A DNA stretch of 64,000 bases from Hyphomicrobiales bacterium (GCA_900473185.1 UCKU01000003.1:284205-348204), one strand, 5' to 3'. Counted from the first letter of the stretch, positions 36,590 through 48,826 are shown. Numbers and translations: made by a program. The notes: a model not told the origin generated them from the sequence alone.

Positions 36590-36665
36590 TGGTGCCCCTG
36601 CCGAGGAATTGAACCTGGATCGGCTGCAAACCAGACAGCTGCTCTTACGTTGAGCTACGAGGGGC
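36590..36665 (-). pseudogene. Degenerate tRNA-like sequence
   Basis: Read on the minus strand it has the layout of a tRNA of 76 bases with encoded CCA: GCCCCT at the 5' end against AGGGGC, GCTC/GAGC D stem, GCTGT/GCAGC anticodon stem with loop CTGGTTT, and TTCAATT T loop. But there is an extra C in the 5' acceptor region, no GG in the D loop, a T at position 37, and a mismatch in the T stem. The loop would read GGU (Thr). I judge it a decayed or highly divergent tRNA. Confidence 0.55.
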
Positions 36666-36759
36666 GTAGTGTCTTTATACCAGACATGACGTTCGCAGGC
36701 GAACGAAGCTTCGATAGACGGTTAGAGGGTAAGGTTAACCTGCCGCAAAAGGCGATACA

Positions 36760-36799
36760 GGAGAAGGGTGCCCGGTACAGGGGCAGGCAACCCTTCTCC
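36760..36799. repeat. Isolated hairpin beside the tRNA-like sequence
   Basis: GGAGAAGGGT (36760-36769) and ACCCTTCTCC (36790-36799) form a perfect ten-base-pair stem with a 20-base loop in which GCCC and GGGC can pair again. No gene or terminator function is evident on either strand. Confidence 0.6.
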
Positions 36800-36962
36800 C
36801 TGCTGGTCTTGCAGCGTCCAGCAACGATAATTACGCAGAGAACTGAAAATGGTTCACCAGTGCGGATGAAAGTCCCGAAAAAGTCTGGCGGCTGTCCTTC
36901 ATCGTCAGGGATGCATCGCTGCGTATCATCCGTCTCCGCAGCTCCTTGCCAATCGCCACCGT

Positions 36963-37235
36963 TCAGGCCTTGATATCGAGGCCTGCTTCGACTGCGGCGG
37001 CGATGAATGCCTTGCGTGCATCCTCGCCGGTGCGCTTGCCCTTGATGACGTCGGCGCAGATCAGCAGCGCCTGATCGAGTGCGGCACCATCTTCTGTCGG
37101 CCAGTCCTCGATCATAGCCCAGGAAGCGGCCTGGGTATTATCGATGGTCACGTATTGGCCGGGCTCTTCGAGAGCGAGGAGTACAGGCTTCGACCATGGC
37201 GCCTGCATTCTGGCTTCGCTTTGATCCTGGGGCAT
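36963..37235 (-). CDS. DUF982 family small protein
   Basis: 90 residues from ATG 37235 (MPQDQSEARMQAPWSKPV). The family pattern is visible: W near the start, then WAMIEDWPTEDGAALDQALLICADVIKGKRTGEDARKAFIAAAVEAGL. DUF982 is largely restricted to rhizobia and has no known function. Single gene, ends a stretch downstream of gcvP and separated from it by a terminator. Confidence 0.85.
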   Translation of the reverse strand: MPQDQSEARMQAPWSKPVLLALEEPGQYVTIDNTQAASWAMIEDWPTEDGAALDQALLICADVIKGKRTGEDARKAFIAAAVEAGLDIKA

Positions 37236-37276
37236 TTGTTGTGGCCTTTCTTCGCGTATCTCTATCAGAATTAGGA

Positions 37277-37303
37277 AAGCCCCTCCCATGATGGAAGGGG
37301 CTT
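37277..37303 (-). terminator. Terminator after gcvP
   Basis: AAGCCCCT (37277-37284) pairs with AGGGGCTT (37296-37303), extended by CCAT/ATGG inside with one mismatch. Located between gcvP and the DUF982 gene. Confidence 0.65.
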
Positions 37304-37336
37304 GGATTGCTCAACGCTGGGCGTCTGGTCTGACTG

Positions 37337-40200
<2,864 letters not shown>

Positions 40201-40201
<1 letters not shown>

Positions 40202-40563
40202 TACGCAGTCAGCTCCTTGTAGGCCGCTTCGTCGAGCAGGCCATCGGCGTCAGCGAGGTTCTTGAGCTTGAGCTTGAAGAACCAGCCAGACCCTTGAGGA
40301 TCGGAATTGACGAGCGACGGGTCGGCAACGATGGCCGGATTGACCTCGACGATCTCGCCATCAAGCGGGCAGTAGACATCCGAAGCCGCCTTGACGGATT
40401 CGACTGTCGCAGCATTGCCATCCTTGGAGAAGGTAGCGCCGACTTCAGGGAGTTCCACGAAAACGAGGTCGCCGAGCTGCTCGACAGCGTAGGTGGTGAT
40501 ACCGACGGTCGCGACATCGCCTTCGAGCTTCAGCCATTCATGTTCCTGGGTAAATTTCAGCAT
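40201..40563 (-). CDS. gcvH: Glycine cleavage system H protein
   Basis: 120 residues from ATG 40563. Lipoyl-carrying shuttle between GcvP, GcvT and the L protein. The lipoylation site is the Lys in [25 protein letters not shown]-type N-terminus ([13 protein letters not shown]) is present. Lipoate is presumably attached via LipB, encoded in this window at 55423. Lies 24 bases after gcvT. Confidence 0.97.
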
Positions 40564-40587
40564 GGAAAAATCCTCTCGCAATAGGGG

Positions 40588-41724
40588 TCAGCGTTTGTAG
40601 GTCGGCGTGATGAAGGGAAGGGCGGAAACGGTGATCGGCAGATATTTGCCGCGCACTTCCGCATAGATCTGCGTGCCTGGTGCACTATGGGAAACCGGCA
40701 CATAGCCCATGGCGACAGGGCCTTCGACGGACGGGCCGAAACCACCCGAGGTGACTTCGCCGATCTCGGTCTTGCCTTCGGCATCGGCATAGAGCTTGGC
40801 ATGGCCGCGCACCGGCGCCTTGCCCTCAGGCTTCAGGCCGACGCGCTTGCGGCTAACGCCCTTGTCCAGCTCGCCGAGAATGCGCTCGGCACCCGGGAAA
40901 CCGCCGGCGCGGGCGCCACCGGTGCGGCGGGCCTTCTGCATGCCCCATTCGATGGCCGCCTCGACCGGCGAGGTAGTCGTGTCGATATCGTTGCCATAGA
41001 GGCAGAGGCCGGCTTCGAGGCGCAGCGAGTCACGGGCGCCAAGGCCGATCGGCTCGACATCGGGATGCTCGAGCAACCGGTTGGTGACATCCACGGCCTT
41101 GTCGGCGGGAATCGAGATTTCAAAGCCGTCTTCGCCGGAATAGCCCGAACGCGAGACGAGACAGGAAACGTCGTGCAGACGGCAGTGACGCACGTCCATG
41201 AACTTCATGGCGGCGACATCGGCCCAGAGTTCGGCGAGCGATTCGACGGCGCGCGGGCCCTGCAGCGCGATCAGGGCGCGATCGAGGACGGTGATCTCGC
41301 AGGTGTCGGAAAGATGCTTCTGCAGGTGCGCGATGTCTTGCTCCTTGCAGGCGGCGTTGACGACGACGAAGAGGTGGTCGTCGAGATGGGTGATCATCAG
41401 GTCGTCGAGGATACCGCCATTCTCATCCGTGAAGAAACCGTAGCGCTGGCGTCCTTCGGCAAGACCAAGGATATCGACCGGCACGAGGCTTTCGAGCGCA
41501 AGTGCTGCATCCTCATACTTGCCGGACTTCGCCTTGATGATGACTTGGCCCATATGGGAGACATCGAAAAGGCCGGCAGCGGTACGGGTCTGCAGGTGTT
41601 CCTTCATGACACCGGCCGGATATTGCACCGGCATATCATAGCCTGCGAAGGGCACCATGCGGGCGCCGAGCGACAGATGCAGCGCGTGAAGCGGGGTTTT
41701 CTTGAGGGCAGCAGTATCGTCCAA
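40588..41724 (-). CDS. gcvT: Glycine cleavage system aminomethyltransferase, T protein
   Basis: 378 residues. It takes the aminomethyl group from GcvH to tetrahydrofolate, releasing ammonia. The sequence has MVPFAGYDMPVQYPAGVMKEHLQTR, FDVSHMGQ, and SGYSGEDGFEISIP, all conserved. First gene of the operon, about 80 bases after the glycine riboswitch. Confidence 0.97.
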   Translation of the reverse strand: MDDTAALKKTPLHALHLSLGARMVPFAGYDMPVQYPAGVMKEHLQTRTAAGLFDVSHMGQVIIKAKSGKYEDAALALESLVPVDILGLAEGRQRYGFFTDENGGILDDLMITHLDDHLFVVVNAACKEQDIAHLQKHLSDTCEITVLDRALIALQGPRAVESLAELWADVAAMKFMDVRHCRLHDVSCLVSRSGYSGEDGFEISIPADKAVDVTNRLLEHPDVEPIGLGARDSLRLEAGLCLYGNDIDTTTSPVEAAIEWGMQKARRTGGARAGGFPGAERILGELDKGVSRKRVGLKPEGKAPVRGHAKLYADAEGKTEIGEVTSGGFGPSVEGPVAMGYVPVSHSAPGTQIYAEVRGKYLPITVSALPFITPTYKR

Positions 41725-41799
41725 AAGACGCCTCCGGGGTTTGCGCCGGAAATTCCGGGCGCGGGCTCAAAACTGAAGACGCGGTTGAGCCTTGTCTCC

Positions 41800-41960
41800 T
41801 TGAGCCCCCTCTGTCCCTGTGCCTGAGATTGTTATCCCTTCGGCGGACGTTTCGAGAACGCCTCTCTCCAGAGTTCCGTCTGCCCCTTGTGGTCCTTTTG
41901 CCTGAGAGTTTCCGGGGCGGTTGCTCCTTCGGCACCGGCATCTCGTGCCGGATTCTCCCA
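41800..41960 (-). promoter_or_regulatory. Tandem glycine riboswitch
   Basis: On the minus strand the first aptamer starts with GGGAGA (41954-41959), then GCCGAAGGAGCAACC and CTCTCAGGCAAAAGGACC near 41890-41910. After a short linker a second aptamer has CTCTGGAGAG, GCCGAAGGGATAACAATCTCAGGCACAGGGAC and ends near 41805. The paired GCCGAAGG and CUCAGGCA motifs are the aptamer hallmarks. It lies just before gcvT, the classical target. High glycine should turn on cleavage genes. Confidence 0.93.
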
Positions 41961-42110
41961 ACAAGGTTGCGGCAATTATCCGGGGGCGGCAGGGCTTGGC
42001 AAGCAAAATGTCGCGACCGCACAAATTTTTGTCGCGGCTTTTAAAAGCCGGTTGCGGTCCGCGGCAAATCGGCTTTTGCATTCGCAGGCGAAATTGGCTA
42101 TCGGCAGCCG

Positions 42111-42157
42111 AGAGCCTTTCCTGATCAGATTGAAACATTCAGATCAGGAAAGGCTCT
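42111..42157. repeat. Palindromic element upstream of the copper chaperone
   Basis: AGAGCCTTTCCTGATC (42111-42126) and GATCAGGAAAGGCTCT (42142-42157) are a perfect 16-base-pair stem with a 15-base loop (AGATTGAAACATTCA). The arms start with the same eleven bases as the large element at 62464, and the loop resembles its inner arm. It ends 19 bases before the chaperone ATG and may be in its leader. Confidence 0.8.
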
Positions 42158-42176
42158 GAGAGCGAGGAGATATTCG

Positions 42177-42707
42177 ATGAAGATTGTCAGGACATCAGCT
42201 TTTGCAGCGCTGCTTTGCGCTTGCGGCTTTGCCGGATCCGCTATCGGCCAGGACCATCAGCACATGCAGGGCATGGACATGGGCAACATGGGCTCCATGA
42301 GCATGGCCGCTGACGGCGACGTGGTGAAAGTCGGCGATCTCGAAGTCTCCGGCGGTTTTGCCAAGGCGATGCTGCCCGGCCAACCCGTCGGTGGCGGCTT
42401 CTTCACAGTGAAGAACAACGGCTCGACCGATGACCGCCTTGTGTCGGTCACGTCGCCCAATGCCGGCGCGGTGCAGCTTCACGAGATGGCCATGAAGGAC
42501 AATGTCATGAAGATGCGTGAGCTGAAGGATGGCATTGCGGTTCCCGCGGGCCAGACCGTGGAGCTTTCGCCCGGTAACCTGCATCTGATGTTCCAGAAGG
42601 TGAAGACGCCGTTCAAGCAAGGCGACAAAGTACCGCTCACACTGACTTTCGAAAAGGCCGGAAAGGTTGATCTCGTGTTGAACGTGCTGTCGGCGCAGGG
42701 CAAATAA
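42177..42707 (+). CDS. Periplasmic copper chaperone, PCu(A)C family
   Basis: 176 residues. Signal peptide of about 24 residues ends at AIGQ. A Met/His-rich stretch (DHQHMQGMDMGNMGSMSM) follows, then the PCuAC domain with LHEMAMKDNVMKMR and NLHLMF, the H(M)X10MX21HXM copper site. Such chaperones supply copper to cytochrome oxidase (CuA centre). The extra Met/His arm is likely a second metal site. Ribosome site GAGGAG upstream. Confidence 0.93.
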   Translation: MKIVRTSAFAALLCACGFAGSAIGQDHQHMQGMDMGNMGSMSMAADGDVVKVGDLEVSGGFAKAMLPGQPVGGGFFTVKNNGSTDDRLVSVTSPNAGAVQLHEMAMKDNVMKMRELKDGIAVPAGQTVELSPGNLHLMFQKVKTPFKQGDKVPLTLTFEKAGKVDLVLNVLSAQGK

Positions 42708-42723
42708 ACGCTGAAAAACAAAA

Positions 42724-42745
42724 GCCCGCGACCAAAGTCGCGGGC
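42724..42745 (+). terminator. Terminator after the copper chaperone gene
   Basis: GCCCGCGAC (42724-42732), CAAA loop, GTCGCGGGC (42737-42745), followed by CTTGCTCC. Nine-base-pair GC stem, 17 bases after the stop codon. Confidence 0.75.
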
Positions 42746-42772
42746 CTTGCTCCTCCCAGCAATATTTGAATC

Positions 42773-43036
42773 TCAGACATCCTCGTAGGACTGCAAGGCC
42801 TGCTGCAAGCCGGCCTGTGGCTGCCGATACCCCTTGGTCATGAGATCAAGCGCAACTTCGGTATTCTGGATGATATTGGCCGATTCTTCCGGACCTTCGC
42901 CGCTTTGATTTAGCTGGCGTTCCGCAATCTTTCGGGCCTCCCGCGCGGCCGTGCCCGTCGCCACGCGCTGAGGAATGCGCAGGGATTCGAAGGCGAGGGC
43001 AGCTGTATTTGCCGATATGGATACAAGCTGTGTCAT
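42773..43036 (-). CDS. Hypothetical helical small protein
   Basis: 87 residues from ATG 43036 (MTQLVSISANTAALAFESL). Predicted mostly helical, no signal peptide, no domain recognised; the N-terminus is reminiscent of short flagellar-type helices and the middle is Ala/Arg-rich (ATGTAAREARKIAERQLNQS). Similar short proteins occur in rhizobia as conserved hypotheticals. Divergent from crcB. Confidence 0.6.
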   Translation of the reverse strand: MTQLVSISANTAALAFESLRIPQRVATGTAAREARKIAERQLNQSGEGPEESANIIQNTEVALDLMTKGYRQPQAGLQQALQSYEDV

Positions 43037-43157
43037 GCGCCCGTCATACCGGTACGATCTTGGCGTTCGGCTTAAGAAAATCATTCGCATTTTACCGGAT
43101 GGTAAGAATTCCGCAGATGCGATTGGAATCAGGGTGGAATCGCAATAAACCGGAGGC

Positions 43158-43535
43158 ATGTTCCAGGCTCTGCTCGTCGCCGTCGGCGGCGCAATCGGTT
43201 CGCTTCTGAGATATTATGTCGGCCTGGGTTCATTACGGCTCATGGGGCCTGGTTTTCCCTGGGGCACGCTTATCGTCAATGTCGTCGGCTGCTTCATTAT
43301 CGGTGTCTTTGCCGAGATGATCATGCGCCGTTTCAATGCATCGGTGGAGCTGCGGCTGCTGCTGATCACCGGTTTTCTCGGCGGCTTCACCACCTTTTCC
43401 GCTTTCTCGCTGGATGCGATCACGCTGTTCGAGCGCGGCGATGTATTTTCCGGTGGCATCTATATTGTGGCGAGCGTCGGGCTATCGATGGCGGCTGTCA
43501 TGGCCGGCCTCGGCCTGATGCGCGTGTTGCTCTGA
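43158..43535 (+). CDS. crcB: Fluoride channel/exporter CrcB (Fluc)
   Basis: 125 residues, four membrane segments. Conserved elements GGAIGSLLRYYV, GTLIVNVVGCFIIGVF and TGFLGGFTTFSAFSLD match Fluc channels that expel fluoride. I looked for a fluoride riboswitch upstream and saw none. Downstream rluC starts 97 bases later in the same orientation. Confidence 0.95.
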   Translation: MFQALLVAVGGAIGSLLRYYVGLGSLRLMGPGFPWGTLIVNVVGCFIIGVFAEMIMRRFNASVELRLLLITGFLGGFTTFSAFSLDAITLFERGDVFSGGIYIVASVGLSMAAVMAGLGLMRVLL

Positions 43536-43631
43536 TTTCGATTCCGATTTCCGTTTTGTGAAAAATGCTCTAAAGGCAGCGGCAAGAGAGGCGCCGGCTC
43601 CGACCGCGCCCATATTTTCCGAAAGAATTCC

Positions 43632-44624
43632 ATGGCAGGTATAGAACACATCAAGGTGGAGCCCGACGAAGCGGGCATGCGGCTCGACCGCTGGTTCAAG
43701 ATCCACTATCCGGGGCTCGGCTTCGGCCCTCTGCAGAAGCTGCTGCGCTCCGGCCAGGTGCGTGTCGATGGCGGCCGCGTCAAATCGGATGCGCGTGTGC
43801 AACCCGGCCAGATGGTGCGCGTGCCGCCACTCGATGTCGATGCCAAGGCGAAATCGGGGCCGATCGCCGGCAAGGATCTCAAGCATTCAAGCGATTTCGA
43901 GCTTCTCTCCCGCATGGTGCTGCATGAAGACGAGAAGGTCATCGTCCTCAACAAGCCGCCCGGACTTGCTGTGCAGGGCGGCTCCGGTGTCGCAAGGCAC
44001 ATCGACCAGATGCTCGAAGCCTGGACCAGTCCGAAGGGCGAGAAGCCACGCCTCGTTCACCGCCTCGATCGCGATACATCAGGCGTGCTCGTCATTGCCC
44101 GCACGCGCGGTGCCGCCCAGAAGCTGACGGCCGCCTTCCGCGAACGCGACACCAAGAAAACCTACTGGGCGCTGGTCAAGGGCGTGCCGCGCAAGCACGA
44201 GGACAAGATCTCAACCTGGCTCGTCAAGGAACCGACGGCCGATGGCGACCGCATGCGCATTGCCAAGCACGGCGAGGATGGCGCCGACCACGCGGTTTCC
44301 TTCTACCGCGTGCTGGAGACGGCGGCACAGAACCTCGCATGGCTGGAGATGGAGCCCTATACCGGCCGCACCCACCAGCTGCGCGTCCATGCACTGCATA
44401 TCGGCCACCCGATCATCGGCGACCCGAAATATTACGACGACGATCCCAACTGGGATTTCCCCGGCGGCATCCAGAAGAAGCTGCATCTGCACGCGCGTCA
44501 TATCGACATCCCGCACCCCTCGGGCGGGCGCCTGCGCATCAGCGCGCCACTGCCACCGCATATGGTGCAGACCTGGAACCTCCTCGGTCTCGACCTCGCA
44601 GGCGCCGAAAGGGACAGCGAATGA
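43632..44624 (+). CDS. rluC: Ribosomal large-subunit pseudouridine synthase, RluC type
   Basis: 330 residues. An N-terminal S4 domain (MRLDRWFKIHYPGLGFGPLQKLLRSGQVRVDG) precedes the RluA-type catalytic domain with HRLDRDTSGVLVIAR (catalytic Asp) and GRTHQLRVHALHIGHPIIGD. RluC/RluD-like, modifying 23S rRNA. Its stop codon overlaps the HAD gene ATG by four bases. Confidence 0.93.
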   Translation: MAGIEHIKVEPDEAGMRLDRWFKIHYPGLGFGPLQKLLRSGQVRVDGGRVKSDARVQPGQMVRVPPLDVDAKAKSGPIAGKDLKHSSDFELLSRMVLHEDEKVIVLNKPPGLAVQGGSGVARHIDQMLEAWTSPKGEKPRLVHRLDRDTSGVLVIARTRGAAQKLTAAFRERDTKKTYWALVKGVPRKHEDKISTWLVKEPTADGDRMRIAKHGEDGADHAVSFYRVLETAAQNLAWLEMEPYTGRTHQLRVHALHIGHPIIGDPKYYDDDPNWDFPGGIQKKLHLHARHIDIPHPSGGRLRISAPLPPHMVQTWNLLGLDLAGAERDSE

Positions 44625-45274
44625 AGCTCGCACTTTTTGATTGCGACGGCACGCTGGTCGACAGTGCCGGGCTGATCCACGAAACCATGCGCCGCACCTT
44701 CGATAAGTTTGGTAAGCCGGAACCGCGATTTGAAGACACCAAGGCCATTATCGGCCTGTCGCTCGATATCGCGATCGCCCGCATGCAGGGCAGGCCGCAT
44801 GTCGAGCAGGAAGATATAGACATGACGGCGCATTACAAATCGCTGTTCTCCGTCGTGCGCCAGGATCTCGATTACCGGGAACCGCTGTTTGCCGGCATCC
44901 GCGAGATGATCGATACCATCAGCGGGCGCGAGGATCTGCTGATCGGCGCGGTGACTGGCAAGTCCCGGCGCGGGCTGAAGCTCGTGATGGAGACGCACGG
45001 CTTCGACAAACATTTCATCGTCGCGCGGACCGCCGACGATTGCCCCTCCAAGCCGCATCCGGCCATGGTGAGCGAATGCTGCGACGAAACCGGCATGGAT
45101 GCTGCTGATACCATTGTCATTGGTGACGCGATTTACGATATGCAGATGGCAAAGGCCGCCGGCGCCAAGGCGATCGGCGTAGCCTGGGGCTATGCCAGCG
45201 TGGATAAGCTGATCGCCAACGGCGCCGATGCGATCGTCTATCATCCGAACGAGATATTGCGCCATTTTTCCTGA
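44621..45274 (+). CDS. HAD-superfamily hydrolase, phosphoglycolate-phosphatase-like
   Basis: 217 residues from ATG 44621. Motifs: FDCDGTLVDSAG, TGKSRRG, KPHPAM and VIGDAIYDMQMAKAAG, giving the full HAD core (nucleophile Asp, Thr/Ser, Lys, second Asp). The gph-like cap domain is in residues 20-85. Exact substrate unknown. Coupled to rluC and nine bases before the ATP12 gene, one operon. Confidence 0.92.
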   Translation: MKLALFDCDGTLVDSAGLIHETMRRTFDKFGKPEPRFEDTKAIIGLSLDIAIARMQGRPHVEQEDIDMTAHYKSLFSVVRQDLDYREPLFAGIREMIDTISGREDLLIGAVTGKSRRGLKLVMETHGFDKHFIVARTADDCPSKPHPAMVSECCDETGMDAADTIVIGDAIYDMQMAKAAGAKAIGVAWGYASVDKLIANGADAIVYHPNEILRHFS

Positions 45275-45283
45275 GGTGAGCCC

Positions 45284-46069
45284 ATGCGCGACCTGCTGAA
45301 CGACCTTTCCGAAGGTCTCAGTCATTCCGATCCGATCCGCCGCGCGCAGATCCAGATGAAGAAACCGCTGCCGAAACGTTTCTATCAGACGGTTTCCGTA
45401 GTGCCGCATGAGGAGGCCTTCGCCATTGCGCTCGATGGCAAGGCCGTGCGCACGCCGGCAAGGCAAGTACTGGCGCTGCCGAATGAGGCGCTGGCAAGGC
45501 TTATAGCCGCCGAATGGGATGCACAGGCCGAGGTGATCGACCCCTCGATGATGCCGGTCACCCGCCTCGTCAATACGGCGATCGATGGCGTGGCGACCGA
45601 TACGCAGGCCGTGCTCGAAGACATCCTGCGCTTCTCCTCGAGCGATCTGCTGTGTTACCGCGCCGAGAGTCCGCAAGAACTGGTGAAGCGGCAGACCGAG
45701 CGCTGGGATCCGGTACTCGACTGGGCAGCGGCCGATCTCGGGGCGCGCTTCATCCTCGTCGAAGGCGTCATGCATCACGAGCAGCCGCGCGAGGCAATCG
45801 CCGCCTTCGGCTCGGCACTGCGCCGGCACGACAGCGCACTGGAACTGGCAGCCCTCCACACGGTGACGACGATCACCGGTTCGGCGCTGCTGGCGCTTGC
45901 CATTGCCGAAGGCGAGATCACGCCTGACGAAGCCTGGTCGCTCGCCCATCTCGATGAAGACTGGACCATCGAACATTGGGGAAGCGACGAGGAAGCCGAG
46001 CAGCGCCGGGCCAAGCGTTTTGAGGATTTCAAAGCCGCAACGGATGTTTTTTTCGCGCTAAGGGCCTGA
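45284..46069 (+). CDS. ATP12 chaperone protein
   Basis: 261 residues. ATP12-family assembly factor for F1-ATPase alpha subunit, found in mitochondria and alphaproteobacteria. Features: KRFYQTVSVVP, GKAVRTPARQVLALPNEALARLIAAEWDAQ, and the conserved C-terminal SLAHLDEDWTIEHWGSDEEA. Intact length. Operon with rluC and the phosphatase. Confidence 0.93.
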   Translation: MRDLLNDLSEGLSHSDPIRRAQIQMKKPLPKRFYQTVSVVPHEEAFAIALDGKAVRTPARQVLALPNEALARLIAAEWDAQAEVIDPSMMPVTRLVNTAIDGVATDTQAVLEDILRFSSSDLLCYRAESPQELVKRQTERWDPVLDWAAADLGARFILVEGVMHHEQPREAIAAFGSALRRHDSALELAALHTVTTITGSALLALAIAEGEITPDEAWSLAHLDEDWTIEHWGSDEEAEQRRAKRFEDFKAATDVFFALRA

Positions 46070-46137
46070 ATCATATTGCCTTGATGGGCTTTATGACCAA
46101 ATCTGCGACTCCGGACGGGGATATGCGGGAATTTGGA

Positions 46138-46590
46138 ATGAATTGGCCGAGGTCGAGATTTTGCCTGATAGCGCTTGCATGCGTGGCGCTGACGGCCTGC
46201 GCTAGCCTTATGCCAAAGAAGCAGGAAAAGCCTGTCTATGACGTGCGCAGCGCCGTCGTGCTCTCGAGCACGACTATGTCGGCGGAATTGCTTTCCGGTA
46301 TCAGCGATCGTGTCAATGCCGCGATTCGCGCGACGGTCCGTACCAGCGAATTGCCGCGTGTGGTGCTGACGATCCGCATCGTTTCCATCGCAAAGGGCCT
46401 CGGCTTCCAAAAGGACCGCAATGTTGCGAAGGTGAGCATCGATGCCGCCTCCGTGGAAGACGGATCTGTGATCGCCGTGACCTCCTTCGAAGTCACAAGC
46501 TTGACCGCCGATCCTGTTCTGGCCGACGACATTCTGGCAGAAGATATCGCCGCGCGCGTGCGCTCCGCCTTCGCACTCAGCGGACGCTAG
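46138..46590 (+). CDS. Putative lipoprotein
   Basis: 150 residues from ATG 46138 (MNWPRSRFCLIALACVALTACAS), an N-terminal lipoprotein signal with LTAC lipobox. An earlier ATG at 46084 is possible but would bury the signal. The mature part is an alpha/beta domain without a recognised family (ELPRVVLTIRIVSIAKGLGF). Lies 68 bases after the ATP12 gene. Confidence 0.7.
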   Translation: MNWPRSRFCLIALACVALTACASLMPKKQEKPVYDVRSAVVLSSTTMSAELLSGISDRVNAAIRATVRTSELPRVVLTIRIVSIAKGLGFQKDRNVAKVSIDAASVEDGSVIAVTSFEVTSLTADPVLADDILAEDIAARVRSAFALSGR

Positions 46591-46642
46591 ATCTTTTCGT
46601 TTTTCTTCGAAACCCGGAAATGATCTATCTCTTTGTTTTAAC

Positions 46643-46686
46643 GCAATTCCGGATGCAAAACCGCTGCACACTTTTGCTGGAATTGC
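46643..46686. repeat. Structured intergenic repeat, copy B
   Basis: GCAATTCC (46643-46650) pairs with GGAATTGC (46679-46686) around a 28-base loop, of which 46657-46677 is identical to 33645-33665 of copy A. A TCTTTGTTTT motif also precedes both copies. Lies between the lipoprotein and pccB. Confidence 0.75.
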
Positions 46687-46728
46687 TCTAGCTGTAAAAT
46701 CGGCCGTCAACAGCGGCGGGGGGAGATC

Positions 46729-48261
<1,533 letters not shown>

Positions 48262-48283
48262 ACGAATAAAGGAGGTTCTTCAG

Positions 48284-48346
48284 GTGTTTATCCACTGTCG
48301 AAGTTGTGAACGCCTGTCAGCAAACTGTGTCTTCAATCCCTGTTAG
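48284..48346 (+). CDS. Candidate 20-residue Cys-rich peptide with perfect Shine-Dalgarno
   Basis: GTG at 48284 is preceded by AAAGGAGG (48268-48275) with eight bases spacing, a stronger site than most genes here. The frame is 20 codons and ends at TAG 48344-48346. It encodes four Cys, at residues 5, 8, 15 and 20, including a CRSC pair. It is 22 bases after the pccB stop and 43 bases before the DoxX ATG. Either a small protein or a leader peptide. No homologue known to me. Confidence 0.4.
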   Translation: MFIHCRSCERLSANCVFNPC

Positions 48347-48389
48347 AGACACGGTAACGCTCGGCAGTACACCCTTAAGGAGAGTCTTT

Positions 48390-48785
48390 ATGTCAACTTT
48401 CGAGCGTCTATCCGCCTACCGCCCCTATGGTCTGGCCGCTCTCAGAATTATGACCGCGCTTCTGTTCATCGAGCACGGAACGATGAAGCTTTTCGGCTTC
48501 CCGGCAGCGCAGGGCGACGGCCCGCTGTCCACTTTATTCCTGATCGCGGCACTGCTGGAAACTTTTGGCGGTATCCTCATTCTCATCGGCTTCGCAACAC
48601 GGCCGGTGGCCTTCCTGCTGGCGGGTGAAATGGCGATCGCCTATTTCATGGCGCATATGCCGCACAGCTTCTTCCCGGCAATCAACCAGGGTGATGCGGC
48701 TATCCTGTTCTGCTTCGTGTTCCTCTACCTGTTCTTCGCCGGCGCAGGCGCCTGGTCCGTCGATAACAGAAACACATCAGCCTAA
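48390..48785 (+). CDS. DoxX family membrane protein
   Basis: 131 residues from ATG 48390 after AAGGAGAG. Four membrane segments and the DoxX core: LAALRIMTALLFIEHGTMKLFGFP, ETFGGILILIGFATRPVAFLLAGEMAIAYF. Family members act near thiosulfate or glutathione oxidation or as oxidoreductase partners. Role here unknown. Faces sugE across a strong terminator. Confidence 0.9.
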   Translation: MSTFERLSAYRPYGLAALRIMTALLFIEHGTMKLFGFPAAQGDGPLSTLFLIAALLETFGGILILIGFATRPVAFLLAGEMAIAYFMAHMPHSFFPAINQGDAAILFCFVFLYLFFAGAGAWSVDNRNTSA

Positions 48786-48786
48786 C

Positions 48787-48826
48787 AGAAGAGGCTGCGG
48801 GCGCTTCATCGCCCGCAGCCTCTTCT
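48787..48826. terminator. Bidirectional terminator between DoxX and sugE
   Basis: AGAAGAGGCTGCGGGCG (48787-48803), CTTCAT loop, CGCCCGCAGCCTCTTCT (48810-48826), a perfect 17-base-pair stem right between convergent stop codons, with A- and T-rich arm ends. Confidence 0.9.

Larger units (their letters stand above)
36538..36962. other. Gene-poor 425-base interval
   Basis: Holds the tRNA-like sequence at 36590-36665, a small palindrome GTTCGC-AG-GCGAAC at about 36690-36703, and a hairpin with perfect ten-base arms (36760-36769 and 36790-36799) closing a 20-base loop. No protein reading frame with a credible start is visible. Confidence 0.7.
41725..42176. other. 452-base regulatory interval between gcvT and the copper chaperone gene
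   Basis: Contains the glycine riboswitch (about 41800-41960, minus strand) with the gcv promoter beyond it, and the hairpin repeat 42111-42157 near the chaperone start. No reading frame of its own is convincing. Confidence 0.85.

Noticed and set aside
43037..43157. Possible fluoride riboswitch before crcB
   Set aside because: I found no match to the conserved pseudoknot elements of the crcB motif; the gap is short and shared with a divergent gene.
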